63,523 nt of DNA, taken from NCBI RefSeq assembly GCF_000964425.1, contig NZ_BANF01000148.1, positions 1 through 63,523 of the forward strand, given 5' to 3'. The position numbers and the translations under genes were made by a program. How positions within the stretch are numbered: position 1 is the stretch's first letter; each line of letters starts with the position of its first letter. The notes beneath the pieces were generated by a model. That model searched no databases, was not told where the DNA came from, and saw only the letters and a list, made by a program, of their open reading frames with translations. The stretch is from Komagataeibacter intermedius TF2. GTDB taxonomy: Bacteria > Pseudomonadota > Alphaproteobacteria > Acetobacterales > Acetobacteraceae. This document shows positions 10,706-20,003 of the stretch, piece after piece.

Positions 10706-11167
10706 TCAGGCCGTGGCCGCGGGCCCGCTGGGCATGGACGGCGCCTGCAGGCCGCCCAGTCTGTCAATGACTGTATGGTTTTTCATGTCCGCCAGAGTAA
10801 TGGCGGACAGGGCGTTGCGAATGGCGGCGTTGACCATGTCCCACTGCCCGCCCAGGCCACAGGTGGACCGGGCGTCACAATCCCCGCCATCCACGCATGT
10901 CGTCAGCGATATGGGACCGTCGATCGCCTGGATCACGGATGCGATCGAGATTTCCTCCAGCGGGTGGGCCAGCCTGTAGCCGCCACGCGCCCCGCGCTGC
11001 GAGGTCACGATGCCCTGCGTCGCCAGAATCTTGAGCACCTTGGCCACGGTGGGTTCGGGGATGCCCGTCGAACGCGACAGGACAGGCGAGGTCGTGACCT
11101 CGTTCTTCTGCCCCAGCCGGACCAGAGCCACGACGGCATAATCGGTCAGTTTCGACAGTTTCAGCAT
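10706..11167 (-). CDS. Rrf2-family Fe-S-sensing regulator of the suf operon (IscR/SufR-like)
   Basis: DNA-binding regulator expected to sense Fe-S status and control the genes that follow it. Winged-helix N-terminus ([13 protein letters not shown], then a recognition region [13 protein letters not shown] at 36-48) and the GARGGYRLA wing at 59-67. Three cysteines, C91, C97 and C103 in C-x5-C-x5-C spacing, are the expected cluster ligands. 153 residues. It is 19 bases ahead of sufB on the same strand, so probably autoregulated; a palindrome sits 44 bases upstream. Confidence 0.92.
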   Translation of the reverse strand: MLKLSKLTDYAVVALVRLGQKNEVTTSPVLSRSTGIPEPTVAKVLKILATQGIVTSQRGARGGYRLAHPLEEISIASVIQAIDGPISLTTCVDGGDCDARSTCGLGGQWDMVNAAIRNALSAITLADMKNHTVIDRLGGLQAPSMPSGPAATA

Positions 11168-11209
11168 TCCGCTCTCCCGTCCGTTCCGGTGGCCATGGCT
11201 AATTGGACC

Positions 11210-11226
11210 GGAACAGTACTGTTTCC
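11210..11226. promoter_or_regulatory. Candidate operator of the suf operon
   Basis: GGAACAGTACTGTTTCC, containing the perfect 12-bp palindrome AACAGTACTGTT (11212-11223). It lies 44 bases upstream of the rrf2 start. On the minus strand a TTGACG (11263-11258) is followed 17 bases later by a weak CATCTG (11240-11235), which would put the transcription start at the edge of the palindrome. Assignment to the Rrf2 protein is an inference from position and symmetry. Confidence 0.45.
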
Positions 11227-11289
11227 TGAAGTTTCAGATGGGCTACCAGCCGCGCGTCGTCAAGTCCAATCGTGTCCAGCGGCCATGCC

Positions 11290-12585
11290 TTATCCGATCC
11301 CGGTTCCAAATATCAGCTGTAATAGCACGGACAGCCCGCACCCGGCCAGAAACCCGACCAGCGTGCCATTCAGCCTGATATACTGCAGATCCTTGCCGAC
11401 CCGCAGCTCCAGGCGGTCGCTCAGGCTTTCTGCATCCCAGCCATTCACGACTGAGTAAATAAAACGCGACATGCGGTCGCGCAGGAAGGGCAGGCTGCTC
11501 ATGATCATGCCGCGCGCGCCATCCTCGACCCGTTTGCGCATGCTGGCGTCATGGTACATCTGGTCAGCCAGGCGCTGCAGCGCGTCACGCACGAGCGAGG
11601 ACAGCCACCCGGTGTCCCCCCTGCTCATATCTTCCTCGATCAGGCGGCGCAGGCGGCGCCACACGTCACTGCTCCATCCGCGCACGCTGTCATGCGTCAG
11701 CACGCCCATGACGGCGTCGGTAATCTCGCGCCGGCGCACGGGGTCCTGTTCGATACGGTCGATCTCGGTACGGACCCATGTGGTGAATCCCTCACGCAGT
11801 TCTGAATTCTGCGGGTCGATCCGGTCCAGTTCCTGTCCCGCCGCCAGCAGCACCTTGGTCGCAATCGACCCGCCAATGGCCCAGCCCAGCACGCGGCCGC
11901 CCTGTTCGCGCACGCGTTCCTCGATCATCATGCGCAGGGCGGGTTCCTTGGCCTTGATCCCCTCCTTCAGCCGCGACAGCAGGAATGACAGCACTTCCTG
12001 GTGACAGTCCCCCTCCACCATCGCACGCAGGCTGCGGGTCACGACGGGGGCGATTTCCTCCCCCCCCAGCAGGGTCGGCAGCAGGCGGGCGATGGCGGAA
12101 CTGGCGCGCCCGTCCTCCAGCCGGTCCAGCACGTGCGGCACGGAGCCCAGCACGGCGCGGTTGACCATGTCCAGCGTCTCTGGCTCCTGCAGTATGTTGC
12201 CGATGATGGAGGGCAGGTCGATGCGGCTGAACGCGGCCGCGACTTCCTGTTCCGTGAACACGTTGGTCGAGACGAACCGCCCCAGCGCCTGCGCCAGGCG
12301 TTCCTTCTGCGCGGGCAGGATGGCGGTATGCGGAATCGGCAGCCCCATGGGCCTGCGGAACAGCGCGGTCACGGCAAACCAGTCGGCCAGCCCGCCCACG
12401 ACCCCGGCCTTGGTGCCCGACCGCAGGATTTCCAGCCACGGACGTTCCGCAAGCCAGCCCATCTGCGGCAGGGCGTACCCCGCGACCGTCAGCCCCGCCA
12501 TGACCGCCAGCAGGCCGGTCGCAGACCGCTTGTGACGCAGCAGCGTACGCCGCGCGTCCTGATCCGTTTGTGGAATACCGTTCAT
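11290..12585 (-). CDS. DUF445 family membrane-anchored protein (YjiN-like)
   Basis: 431 residues with a hydrophobic segment near the N-terminus (SATGLLAVMAGLTVAGYALPQMG) and a second at the very C-terminus (LNGTLVGFLAGCGLSVLLQLIFG). A long, helical, charged middle lies between. The family block GTKAGVVGGLADWFAVTALFRRPMGLPIPHTAILP is present near residue 55. Molecular function of DUF445 is not established. ATG at 12585 follows AAGGG; the frame stays open upstream, but those codons lack a ribosome site. It sits upstream of and divergent from the PEP-carboxylase gene. Confidence 0.85.
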   Translation of the reverse strand: MNGIPQTDQDARRTLLRHKRSATGLLAVMAGLTVAGYALPQMGWLAERPWLEILRSGTKAGVVGGLADWFAVTALFRRPMGLPIPHTAILPAQKERLAQALGRFVSTNVFTEQEVAAAFSRIDLPSIIGNILQEPETLDMVNRAVLGSVPHVLDRLEDGRASSAIARLLPTLLGGEEIAPVVTRSLRAMVEGDCHQEVLSFLLSRLKEGIKAKEPALRMMIEERVREQGGRVLGWAIGGSIATKVLLAAGQELDRIDPQNSELREGFTTWVRTEIDRIEQDPVRRREITDAVMGVLTHDSVRGWSSDVWRRLRRLIEEDMSRGDTGWLSSLVRDALQRLADQMYHDASMRKRVEDGARGMIMSSLPFLRDRMSRFIYSVVNGWDAESLSDRLELRVGKDLQYIRLNGTLVGFLAGCGLSVLLQLIFGTGIG

Positions 12586-12738
12586 GAAGCCCTTGATACC
12601 ATTGTCTCCCCTCCAGCCCAAGCAACACTCGGTGTAACGCGCCAAATAGGCGTGAATATGCCATGGTGGACATTGCGGGCTGCCGCCGAACATGGGATTT
12701 GGGGAAACCATGACGTTTTTTCATGACAGGACAACACG

Positions 12739-15543
12739 ATGACCGAAGCCGCCGCGCGGACTGTCTCTGACCTGCTGCAACAGGCGGAGCGACTGATTAC
12801 CAGCCATGACGAAACCGCAACCGGCAGCCCAGTCATGGCGCTGGCGCGCCAGATCGGGCGGCAGATGGCCGGCGGCGCGCTGTCGATGGACACGGTGGAG
12901 GAAATCGTGCGCCTGCTGCGCGACCGGGCCTTTGCCGGACGCGCGCACCATATCGCCGCCTATCTGGACGGCCCCGAGGACGGGGCGGTGGCGACGCGCA
13001 TGCGTGACGTCGCCCGCCGCATCGTGCAGCCGGACCCCGATGACAGCCCCGTGCCCATCGCCCGCTTCCGCGCCGCGATCGAGCGCAGCCGCTTCGCCGC
13101 CGTGTTTACCGCGCACCCCACATTCGCCCTGGCCAATCCGGTGTACGAGGCGCTGGCGGACCTTGCCTCCACCAATCCCGCCACGGCCCCGGAGCACGTA
13201 CCCGCCTTCCTGACGCACCGCCGCGTGGGGCCGCCCACGCTGGATGAGGAATTCACCCTGGCGACGCAGGCCATCCTGCGCGGGCGCAACGCGCTGGACC
13301 GGCTGAACACCATCCTGCTGTCCGAAGCGCGGACCCACTGGCCGCAGCTGTGGGCCACGCTGGCGCCGCGTCCCATCATCATGACCAGCTGGGTCGGCTA
13401 CGACACCGACGGGCGCACCGATATCGGGTGGTGGGACACGCTGCGCCTGCGGCTGCGCATGAAGCAGATGCAGCTTGCCCGCCTGCATGACCAGATCGAA
13501 CCCGTAAGCAGCTGCGCCAATGATTTGCTGCCCCGCATCCAGACCGCGCTGGACACCGTGGCCGCCCAGATCGCCGCCTGCCCCACCGGGCCGGAACCCG
13601 AGGCGGTATCCCGCTTTGCCGATGTGCTGATCACCCGCAGCGCCGACGCGCTGACCAGCACCAACGACCTGAACGCCGCCTTCAGCGAAGCGATCGACGC
13701 CGCCGCCCCTGATGACAAGATGGCCCTGGTGGTCGCGCGCGCGGGCTTCATGGCGCATGGCCTGTCGGCTGCGCATACGCATACGCGCCTGAACGCGACA
13801 CAGTTGCACAACATCGCCCGCCAGCGCCTGGGCATTACCGACAACCCCGACATCCCGGCCCAGCGTCGCGCGCTGATCAGCCGCATGAACGAAGCGCTGG
13901 AGACCGTGACCCCGATCGAGATCGACTTCGGATCGCTGCTGATGGAACAGGCCAGCGCGGGACGGCTGATGATGACGGTGCGCCAGATCCTGCGCCACAT
14001 CGACCGCACCAGCCCCATCCGCTTCCTGATCGCCGAGACCGAGACCGGCTACACCCTGCTGACCGCGCTATGGCTGGCGCGGCTGTACGGGGTGGCGGAC
14101 ATGATCGAGATATCGCCCCTGTTCGAAACGCAGGAAGCACTGGAAAACGGCGAGCAGATCATGGAGGAAGCCCTGCGCTCCCCCCACTGGCGCGCCTACC
14201 TGCAGCGCACGCGCAAGCTCAGCCTGCAGTTCGGCTTTTCCGACTCCGGTCGGTATGTGGGCCAGCTGGCCGCGACCTACCTGATCGAACGGTTGCGCAT
14301 CAAGGTATGCGATCTGCTGCGCAAGTGGGACCTGGCGTTTGTGGAGGTCATCCTGTTCGACACCCACGGCGAAAGCATTGGCCGTGGCGCGCACCCCTAC
14401 CGGCTGGCGGACCGTTTCGACTACCTCTCCCCGCCGCATGCCCGCGCGCGCTTTACCCGAGCAGGAATCCAGATGCGCGAGGAAACCGCCTTTCAGGGGG
14501 GGGACGGCTACCTTCTGTTCGGCACGCAGACACTGGCGGACGCCACCGTCAGCATCATTGCCGAACATGCCTTCGCCACCACTACGCTGGACCGTGACCC
14601 GGTTTATGACGAACCCGATTTTTCGGCCGATTTCTTCGCCACCATCGCCAATGGCATGACCGGGCTGGTGGAAGATCCCGGCTATGCCGCCCTTCTGGGC
14701 GCGTTCGGGCCGTCGCTGATCGACAAGACGGGGTCCCGTCCCTCCGCGCGACAGAGTGACGCGGCGTCGACCGTGACCCGGATCAAGCACCCCAGCCAGC
14801 TTCGCGCCATTCCCAACAATGCCATCCTGCAGCAGCTTGCATGGTGCGCGAACACATTGCAGGGGCTGGGCACGGCGGCGGCGCGCCATCCCGAAACGTT
14901 CGAGAAATATCTGGCGGAAAGCCCCCGCTTCCGTCGCGCAATGGACTTTGCCGCCCATGGGCTGGCCCATTCCGACCACGGCGTGCTGCGCGGCGTTATC
15001 CGGCTGCTGGACCCTGATATGTGGCTGGAACGCGCCACCACGCAGAAGGACCCGGCCCGGCAGGAAGCCTGCCTGTCGCTTATGCACGGGCTGGAAAACC
15101 TCGATTTCTGGGCCAGCACGCAGGCCATGTTCCGGCGCATCCAGTCCGATCACCTCGCCCTGCGCCGCGCATGGCCGGATGCCCCGCGCATGCAGCCCGA
15201 TGAACTGCTGCTGCATGCCATCCGCATCGCAACCATCGAGCAGATCTGGATGCTGTCCACGCGCATTCCCTATTTCTCGCCCCGGCATGCGTTTTCGCGT
15301 GACGTACTGACGCTGAAGGTGCTGTGCTTGGAAATCCCCGGCGTGCTGGCGGAACTGGAACAGATCTTCCCCTACCGTTCGGACGGCAGCTTCGACCTTG
15401 ATTTCCATGAACCGCACGGCCCCCGGCAGGAAGGCACCTATCACCGCGAATACACCGAGATTTTCGAGCCGATGCAGCGCCTGTTCCAGATGGTGCGCGA
15501 AATCAGCACCGGGGTGATGCACCATGTCGGCGCCTTTGGCTAA
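12739..15543 (+). CDS. ppc: Phosphoenolpyruvate carboxylase family protein, divergent active site
   Basis: Full-length PEP carboxylase homologue (934 residues), expected to make oxaloacetate from PEP and bicarbonate to refill the citric acid cycle. Conserved: H126 in TAHPTF (classical TAHPTE/Q), GYDTDG (220-225), the metal-ligand blocks PLFET (460-464) and SDSG (501-504), R549 in SIGRG, and GSRP with LRAIP (665-692). Changed: the classical FHGRGGxxGRGG reads FDTHGESIGRG (540-550), so the residues equal to E. coli H579 and R581 are D541 and H543; the Lys after SDS is R505. ATG at 12739 follows an AGGA. It overlaps the next gene by 20 bases. Activity is likely but not assured. Confidence 0.85.
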   Translation: MTEAAARTVSDLLQQAERLITSHDETATGSPVMALARQIGRQMAGGALSMDTVEEIVRLLRDRAFAGRAHHIAAYLDGPEDGAVATRMRDVARRIVQPDPDDSPVPIARFRAAIERSRFAAVFTAHPTFALANPVYEALADLASTNPATAPEHVPAFLTHRRVGPPTLDEEFTLATQAILRGRNALDRLNTILLSEARTHWPQLWATLAPRPIIMTSWVGYDTDGRTDIGWWDTLRLRLRMKQMQLARLHDQIEPVSSCANDLLPRIQTALDTVAAQIAACPTGPEPEAVSRFADVLITRSADALTSTNDLNAAFSEAIDAAAPDDKMALVVARAGFMAHGLSAAHTHTRLNATQLHNIARQRLGITDNPDIPAQRRALISRMNEALETVTPIEIDFGSLLMEQASAGRLMMTVRQILRHIDRTSPIRFLIAETETGYTLLTALWLARLYGVADMIEISPLFETQEALENGEQIMEEALRSPHWRAYLQRTRKLSLQFGFSDSGRYVGQLAATYLIERLRIKVCDLLRKWDLAFVEVILFDTHGESIGRGAHPYRLADRFDYLSPPHARARFTRAGIQMREETAFQGGDGYLLFGTQTLADATVSIIAEHAFATTTLDRDPVYDEPDFSADFFATIANGMTGLVEDPGYAALLGAFGPSLIDKTGSRPSARQSDAASTVTRIKHPSQLRAIPNNAILQQLAWCANTLQGLGTAAARHPETFEKYLAESPRFRRAMDFAAHGLAHSDHGVLRGVIRLLDPDMWLERATTQKDPARQEACLSLMHGLENLDFWASTQAMFRRIQSDHLALRRAWPDAPRMQPDELLLHAIRIATIEQIWMLSTRIPYFSPRHAFSRDVLTLKVLCLEIPGVLAELEQIFPYRSDGSFDLDFHEPHGPRQEGTYHREYTEIFEPMQRLFQMVREISTGVMHHVGAFG

Positions 15544-16396
15544 CCCCCCCACAGCGTCGCGCAACGGGTGGCGGATCAGTGAACCGCCCCCGCCATACGG
15601 CGTGGCGTTAGCCCAGACCCCCGCCATACGGCGGGTCGTGGCGAACAATCCCGGCCCCATGACCGGCAATGGCACCAACACCTGGCTGGTGGACCATGCC
15701 GGGGGATGCGTGATCATTGACCCCGGCAGCGCGGACCCCGCCCATCTTGACGCACTGGTGGCGGCTGCGGGGGATCGCCCCGTAACCCACATCATCCTGA
15801 CCCATACGCATCGTGACCACCTTGAGGGTGCGCGGCCGCTTGGGGCACGGCTGGGCGTTCCGGTATATGGCTTTCATGCCAGTGCGGAACCGGACTTCAC
15901 CCCCGACATCGGATTGCGGGATGGGGATGAAATCGCAGGACTGCGGGTGCTGTACACACCGGGACATGCCAGCGATCACATATGCCTTGAAACGGCGGAT
16001 GGCATCATCTTCACCGGGGATCATGTCATGGGATGGTCCACCACCATGGTGCCCCCTGCCCCGCATGGGTCGGTCCAGCAGTTTCTGGACAGCATGGACT
16101 ACCTGCTGCAACGCGACGCCCGCCTGCTGCTGCCAGCGCACGGCCCGGCCATACCGCATGTAAAAGCCTGCATCGAGGGACTGGTCGCCCACCGCCGCGC
16201 GCGCGAAGAGAGCATCATGGCGCTGCTGCCGGTGGAACCGCGCACGCTGGATGACATCGTGGACAGCATGTACCACAACCTGCGCCCCGGCCTGCGCCGC
16301 GCGGCGCGACTGAACCTGCATGCCCATCTGGAAAAGCTGGAACAGGATGGCCGCGTCCGCCATCAGGCGGACAGATGGATGAAGATCATCGCCTGA
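15524..16396 (+). CDS. MBL-fold metallo-hydrolase (LACTB2-like)
   Basis: Zinc-dependent hydrolase fold. Metal-binding motifs: HTHRDH (94-99), GH at 147-148, GDH (165-167) and C-terminal PAHGP, followed by a winged-helix-like tail (about 220-290) typical of the LACTB2 / beta-lactamase-like RNase group. Substrate is not deducible; candidates are thioesters or RNA. Start ATG 15524 lies inside the end of the PEP-carboxylase gene, so translation is probably coupled. 290 residues. Confidence 0.85.
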   Translation: MSAPLANPPTASRNGWRISEPPPPYGVALAQTPAIRRVVANNPGPMTGNGTNTWLVDHAGGCVIIDPGSADPAHLDALVAAAGDRPVTHIILTHTHRDHLEGARPLGARLGVPVYGFHASAEPDFTPDIGLRDGDEIAGLRVLYTPGHASDHICLETADGIIFTGDHVMGWSTTMVPPAPHGSVQQFLDSMDYLLQRDARLLLPAHGPAIPHVKACIEGLVAHRRAREESIMALLPVEPRTLDDIVDSMYHNLRPGLRRAARLNLHAHLEKLEQDGRVRHQADRWMKIIA

Positions 16397-16853
16397 TCGT
16401 CTTTCCGGGCGCCATATCACCCGGACGGGCCGGACAGGCTGGAACCCGTCCGTCACCTGAACGAAACCATATGACGAAATACTGCTGTCAGGCGGCGAAA
16501 ATCGTTCCCCTGCCTGTTCACGCCATCCGCGTATCATCAGTCATCGCTACTGGAAACCGGCAGCTGTCGCACGGCTGCGGGACGCATCAGCACCCGTCAC
16601 GACGCGGGCTGTAGCGCCCGGAACCGTCCGGGCGTTCCTGCCAGGCAGTTACCGTTTGCCCATTCGACAAGAAAACTGTGCTGAACGGCACGCAGACATG
16701 CCGCACAGCCACCGGCTCTCCTTGCATGCATCTGAGCTACGCCCCACGGCGACACATCCAACCGCACATTTCCTGCGCCCTGCGGACAGACACAAAAAAA
16801 ACCGGCCCCCTTGCGGGAGCCGGTTTCTTTTTGATGCTCTCTTTCGAGAAAGA
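16397..16853. other. Intergenic region between converging MBL-hydrolase and fusA genes
   Basis: No gene supported. It holds a GC-rich hairpin with an 8-bp perfect stem, CGCCCGGA (16615-16622) / TCCGGGCG (16627-16634), with an ACCG loop and no long T-run. The fusA terminator lies at its right end. Short open frames here have no ribosome site and no recognisable product. Confidence 0.6.
16791..16830 (-). terminator. Intrinsic terminator of fusA
   Basis: Stem AACCGGC (16800-16806) / GCCGGTT (16819-16825), extended by CCC/GGG. Read on the minus strand it ends in an eight-T run then GTGTC. The plus strand also has a T-rich tail, so it may stop transcription both ways. Confidence 0.85.
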
Positions 16854-18941
16854 TCAGGCAGATTTCGCCATGATCTCTTCCGCAACGTTGCGGGGCACCG
16901 GATCGTAGTGGTGGAACTGCATCGTGAAGGATGCACGACCCTTGGTCATCGAACGCAGGTGCGAGATGTAGCCGAACATTTCCTTCAGCGGCACCATCGC
17001 ACGGACCATGACGGTCGAACCGGAGGTTTCCTGGCTCTGGATCATGCCACGGCGACGGTTGAGGTCACCCACCACGTCACCAACGTGATCGTTCGGAGTG
17101 GTCACTTCCACGTCCATGATCGGCTCAAGAATGACCGGACCGGCCTTCTTCATGCCCTCACGGAAGCAGGCCTTCGCTGCGATTTCGAACGCCAGCGCCG
17201 AGGAGTCAACGTCATGGTATTTGCCGTCCAGCAGCGTGAACCTGAAGTCCACCGTGGGGAAACCGGCCAGCACGCCGGTCGAAGCCTGCGCCTGAATACC
17301 CTTGTCCACCGCCGGGATGTATTCCTTCGGCACGGAGCCGCCGACGACCTTGTTCTCGAAGGAGATGCCTTCGTTACGCTCGACCGGCGCGAACTCGATC
17401 TTCACTTCGGCGAACTGGCCTGAACCACCCGACTGCTTCTTGTGGGTATAGGTTTCGGTGTGTGCCTGGGTGATGGTTTCGCGATACGCAACCTGCGGCG
17501 CGCCGATGTTCGCATCCACGCCATATTCACGACGCAGGCGGTCGATGATGATGTCGAGGTGCAGTTCGCCCATGCCGGACAGGATGGTCTGGCCGGTTTC
17601 CTGATCGGTCTTCAGGCGCAGCGAGGGATCTTCACCGGACAGCTTCTGCAGCGCCAGCGTCATCTTCTCGACCGCATCCTTCGTCTTCGGCTCGACGGAG
17701 ATGTCGATGACCGGGATCGGGAAGCTCATGCGTTCCAGCACGACCGGATCAGACGAATCGGCCAGCGTGTCACCCGTCTGCGTGTCCTTCAGGCCCACGA
17801 AGGCAGCGATGTCGCCAGCGTGCACTTCCTTCAGTTCCTCACGCTTGTCAGCGTGCATCTGGAAGATACGGCCGATACGTTCCTTGTGGCCCTTCGTGGT
17901 GTTCAGCACGGTATCGCCGGTGCGCAGGACGCCACGATAGACGCGCACGAAGGTCAGCGTGCCGTACTTGTCGTTGATGATCTTGAAGGCCAGGCCGGCA
18001 AACTTGCCATCCGGGTCAACCGGGATGATCGGCAGCTTGTTTTCGTCGACTTCCTCGTCTTCCGGCGGGGCGATGCGGATGCCTTCCACGTCGTCCGGCG
18101 CGGGCAGGAAGTCGATGACGGCGTCAAGCAGGGGCTGCACGCCCTTGTTCTTGAATGCGGTGCCGCACAGCACGGGACGGAAGTCACCCTTGATGGTGCC
18201 CTTCTTGATGCAGCGCTTCAGCGTCGCAACGTCCACGTCGCCCTTGTCGAAGTATTCTTCCATCGCCGCGTCATCAACGGACAGCGCGGTGTCCAGAAGG
18301 TTCTGGCGCGCTTCGGCGGCCTTTTCCTTCAGGTCGTCGGGAATTTCCTCGTAATGGAACTTTGCACCCAGCTCACCACCTTCCCAGACGATGGCGCGCA
18401 TCTCGATCAGGTCGACCACGCCGACGAAGTTTTCTTCGGCGCCGATGGGCAGCTGCAGCGGGATCGCGACGATGTCCAGCTTCTCCTTCAGGGTGCTGAA
18501 GGCGTAGTAGAAGTCGGCGCCGGTACGGTCCAGCTTGTTGATGAAGATGATGCGGGGCACGTTGTAGCGGTCAGCCAGACGCCAGTTGGTCTCGGACTGC
18601 GGCTGCACGCCGGCCACGCCTTCGATGATGAAGATCGCGCCATCAAGCACACGCAGCGAACGGTTGACTTCGATGTTGAAGTCAATGTGGCCCGGGGTGT
18701 CGATGATGTTGATGCGGTGGCCTTCCCACTCACACGTCACGGCAGCCGAGGTGATCGTGATGCCGCGCTCACGCTCCTGCGCCATGTAGTCGGTGGTGGT
18801 GTTGCCTTCGTGCACCTCACCGATCTTATGGGACACACCGGTGTAGTACAGGATACGCTCGGTGGTGGTGGTCTTGCCGGCATCGATGTGCGCGGTAATA
18901 CCGATATTGCGAATCAGGGACAGATCAGACTTGGCGGACAC
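16854..18941 (-). CDS. fusA: Translation elongation factor G
   Basis: GTPase that translocates the ribosome. Classical EF-G: G1 [12 protein letters not shown] (17-28), RGITI switch, DTPGH, NKLD, then domains II-V with [14 protein letters not shown] and the C-terminal [16 protein letters not shown]. 695 residues from GTG at 18941, which has GGAGG 7 bases upstream; frames further up lack a site. It is not beside rpsL, rpsG or tuf, its usual str-operon partners; instead rpmB lies 215 bases upstream on the same strand. Confidence 0.97.
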   Translation of the reverse strand: MSAKSDLSLIRNIGITAHIDAGKTTTTERILYYTGVSHKIGEVHEGNTTTDYMAQERERGITITSAAVTCEWEGHRINIIDTPGHIDFNIEVNRSLRVLDGAIFIIEGVAGVQPQSETNWRLADRYNVPRIIFINKLDRTGADFYYAFSTLKEKLDIVAIPLQLPIGAEENFVGVVDLIEMRAIVWEGGELGAKFHYEEIPDDLKEKAAEARQNLLDTALSVDDAAMEEYFDKGDVDVATLKRCIKKGTIKGDFRPVLCGTAFKNKGVQPLLDAVIDFLPAPDDVEGIRIAPPEDEEVDENKLPIIPVDPDGKFAGLAFKIINDKYGTLTFVRVYRGVLRTGDTVLNTTKGHKERIGRIFQMHADKREELKEVHAGDIAAFVGLKDTQTGDTLADSSDPVVLERMSFPIPVIDISVEPKTKDAVEKMTLALQKLSGEDPSLRLKTDQETGQTILSGMGELHLDIIIDRLRREYGVDANIGAPQVAYRETITQAHTETYTHKKQSGGSGQFAEVKIEFAPVERNEGISFENKVVGGSVPKEYIPAVDKGIQAQASTGVLAGFPTVDFRFTLLDGKYHDVDSSALAFEIAAKACFREGMKKAGPVILEPIMDVEVTTPNDHVGDVVGDLNRRRGMIQSQETSGSTVMVRAMVPLKEMFGYISHLRSMTKGRASFTMQFHHYDPVPRNVAEEIMAKSA

Positions 18942-19156
18942 GGGGGAACCTCCACAAGACAACACGGGCGCGAACGGGAACCTTTCCCTTTCGCGCCTGC
19001 CGGAACCGTAAGCTGCTTCCGCCCTCAGTCTCTTTCAACATGGACGACGCAGACCGGCACAGCGGAACAATGCACCAGACCTCAGTCAGGCTTTATCTAC
19101 GACAGACGGGCCGCCACCACCCTGCAGCGCGGGGCGGCGAACGGCCCGGTCGCGTA

Positions 19157-19456
19157 TCAGGCGACAGCGGCCTTCTTTTCCTGAACGCGCAGGATGCGGC
19201 GCTTCACCGTCAGGGCTTCCGGCGTCAGCTTGCGGTTCGGGGTGGACAGCAGGAACGAGTCCAGGCCGCCATTGTGCTCGACCGTGCGGATGCCGTTGGT
19301 GGTCATGCGCATGGGAACCGCCGTGCCGAGGATATCGGACAGCAGGGAGGTTTCCTGCAGGTTGGGCAGGAAGCGGCGACGGGACTTGTTGTTGGCGTGG
19401 CTGACGTTGTTGCCCGTCAGCACGCCCTTGCCTGTGATCTGGCAGCGGCGAGACAT
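19157..19456 (-). CDS. rpmB: Ribosomal protein bL28
   Basis: Large-subunit ribosomal protein. 99 residues starting [24 protein letters not shown] and containing [25 protein letters not shown] and VKRRILR, the expected L28 blocks. ATG at 19456 follows GAGG. The proximal region upstream (19457-19637) carries no gene. Confidence 0.96.
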   Translation of the reverse strand: MSRRCQITGKGVLTGNNVSHANNKSRRRFLPNLQETSLLSDILGTAVPMRMTTNGIRTVEHNGGLDSFLLSTPNRKLTPEALTVKRRILRVQEKKAAVA

Positions 19457-19637
19457 TTTATCATCCTCGGATATAGCTGTGGCCGAGGCATAAATGCCCG
19501 GCAAGGATCGTCTAGATTAGGCGCGGCTTATCGCCAAACCACCGCCAACAGTCAAGATGCATAAGCATGATTCGGCGTTTTTTGTCCGGCATGGGGGGCA
19601 AAGCGTGGCTTTTCGCCCCCACTTTCCCCCTGCTGGC

Positions 19638-19904
19638 TCAGCCTGCCTTCTGGTCGTGGTCGGGGTGCAGCTCGCCCGCCTGAACGCTGTGCAGCGCGTT
19701 TTCCAGCATGGCCTGCATGGTTTCGCGCCCCATGGTGCGCGACAGCAGCCCCAGTGACCCGCCCAGCAGCGCGGAGGCAATGGCCACCGGCGGCAGGTTT
19801 TCACCCAGCATGTATTCGATGGCCTTGTCCACCACCGCGCCGCAATGGCTCAGTTCGGGGGGGATGGCGTCCCCTTCGGGGGGCTGGTTGTTCGTGTCCG
19901 TCAT
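19638..19904 (-). CDS. Small conserved-looking protein of unknown function
   Basis: 88 residues, not recognised. It has a polar N-terminus, a central stretch with a short hydrophobic segment (PPVAIASALLGGSLGLL) and a charged C-terminus ending HPDHDQKAG. No signal peptide or metal motif apart from one Cys. An excellent AAGGAG ribosome site lies 8 bases before the ATG at 19904, which is the main reason to call it. It lies 99 bases downstream of the Atm1-type exporter gene on the same strand. Confidence 0.7.
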   Translation of the reverse strand: MTDTNNQPPEGDAIPPELSHCGAVVDKAIEYMLGENLPPVAIASALLGGSLGLLSRTMGRETMQAMLENALHSVQAGELHPDHDQKAG

Positions 19905-20003
19905 GTCACGGCTCCTTCTAGCGTTCTTCCTGATATGTACTTCCTTGCCGCCGCTGACCAGTGCGGGACGGTCATGCGCACGCCATTATTGCGTGGGGGC
20001 GGA

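Noticed and set aside
12721-15795. Two long open frames opposite the PEP-carboxylase gene
   Set aside because: Antisense shadows of a gene with clear family blocks throughout; no ribosome site.
17442-19184. Long open frame (580 codons) opposite fusA
   Set aside because: It follows from codon-position G/C bias of the real gene; the product has no recognisable domain and fusA is certain.
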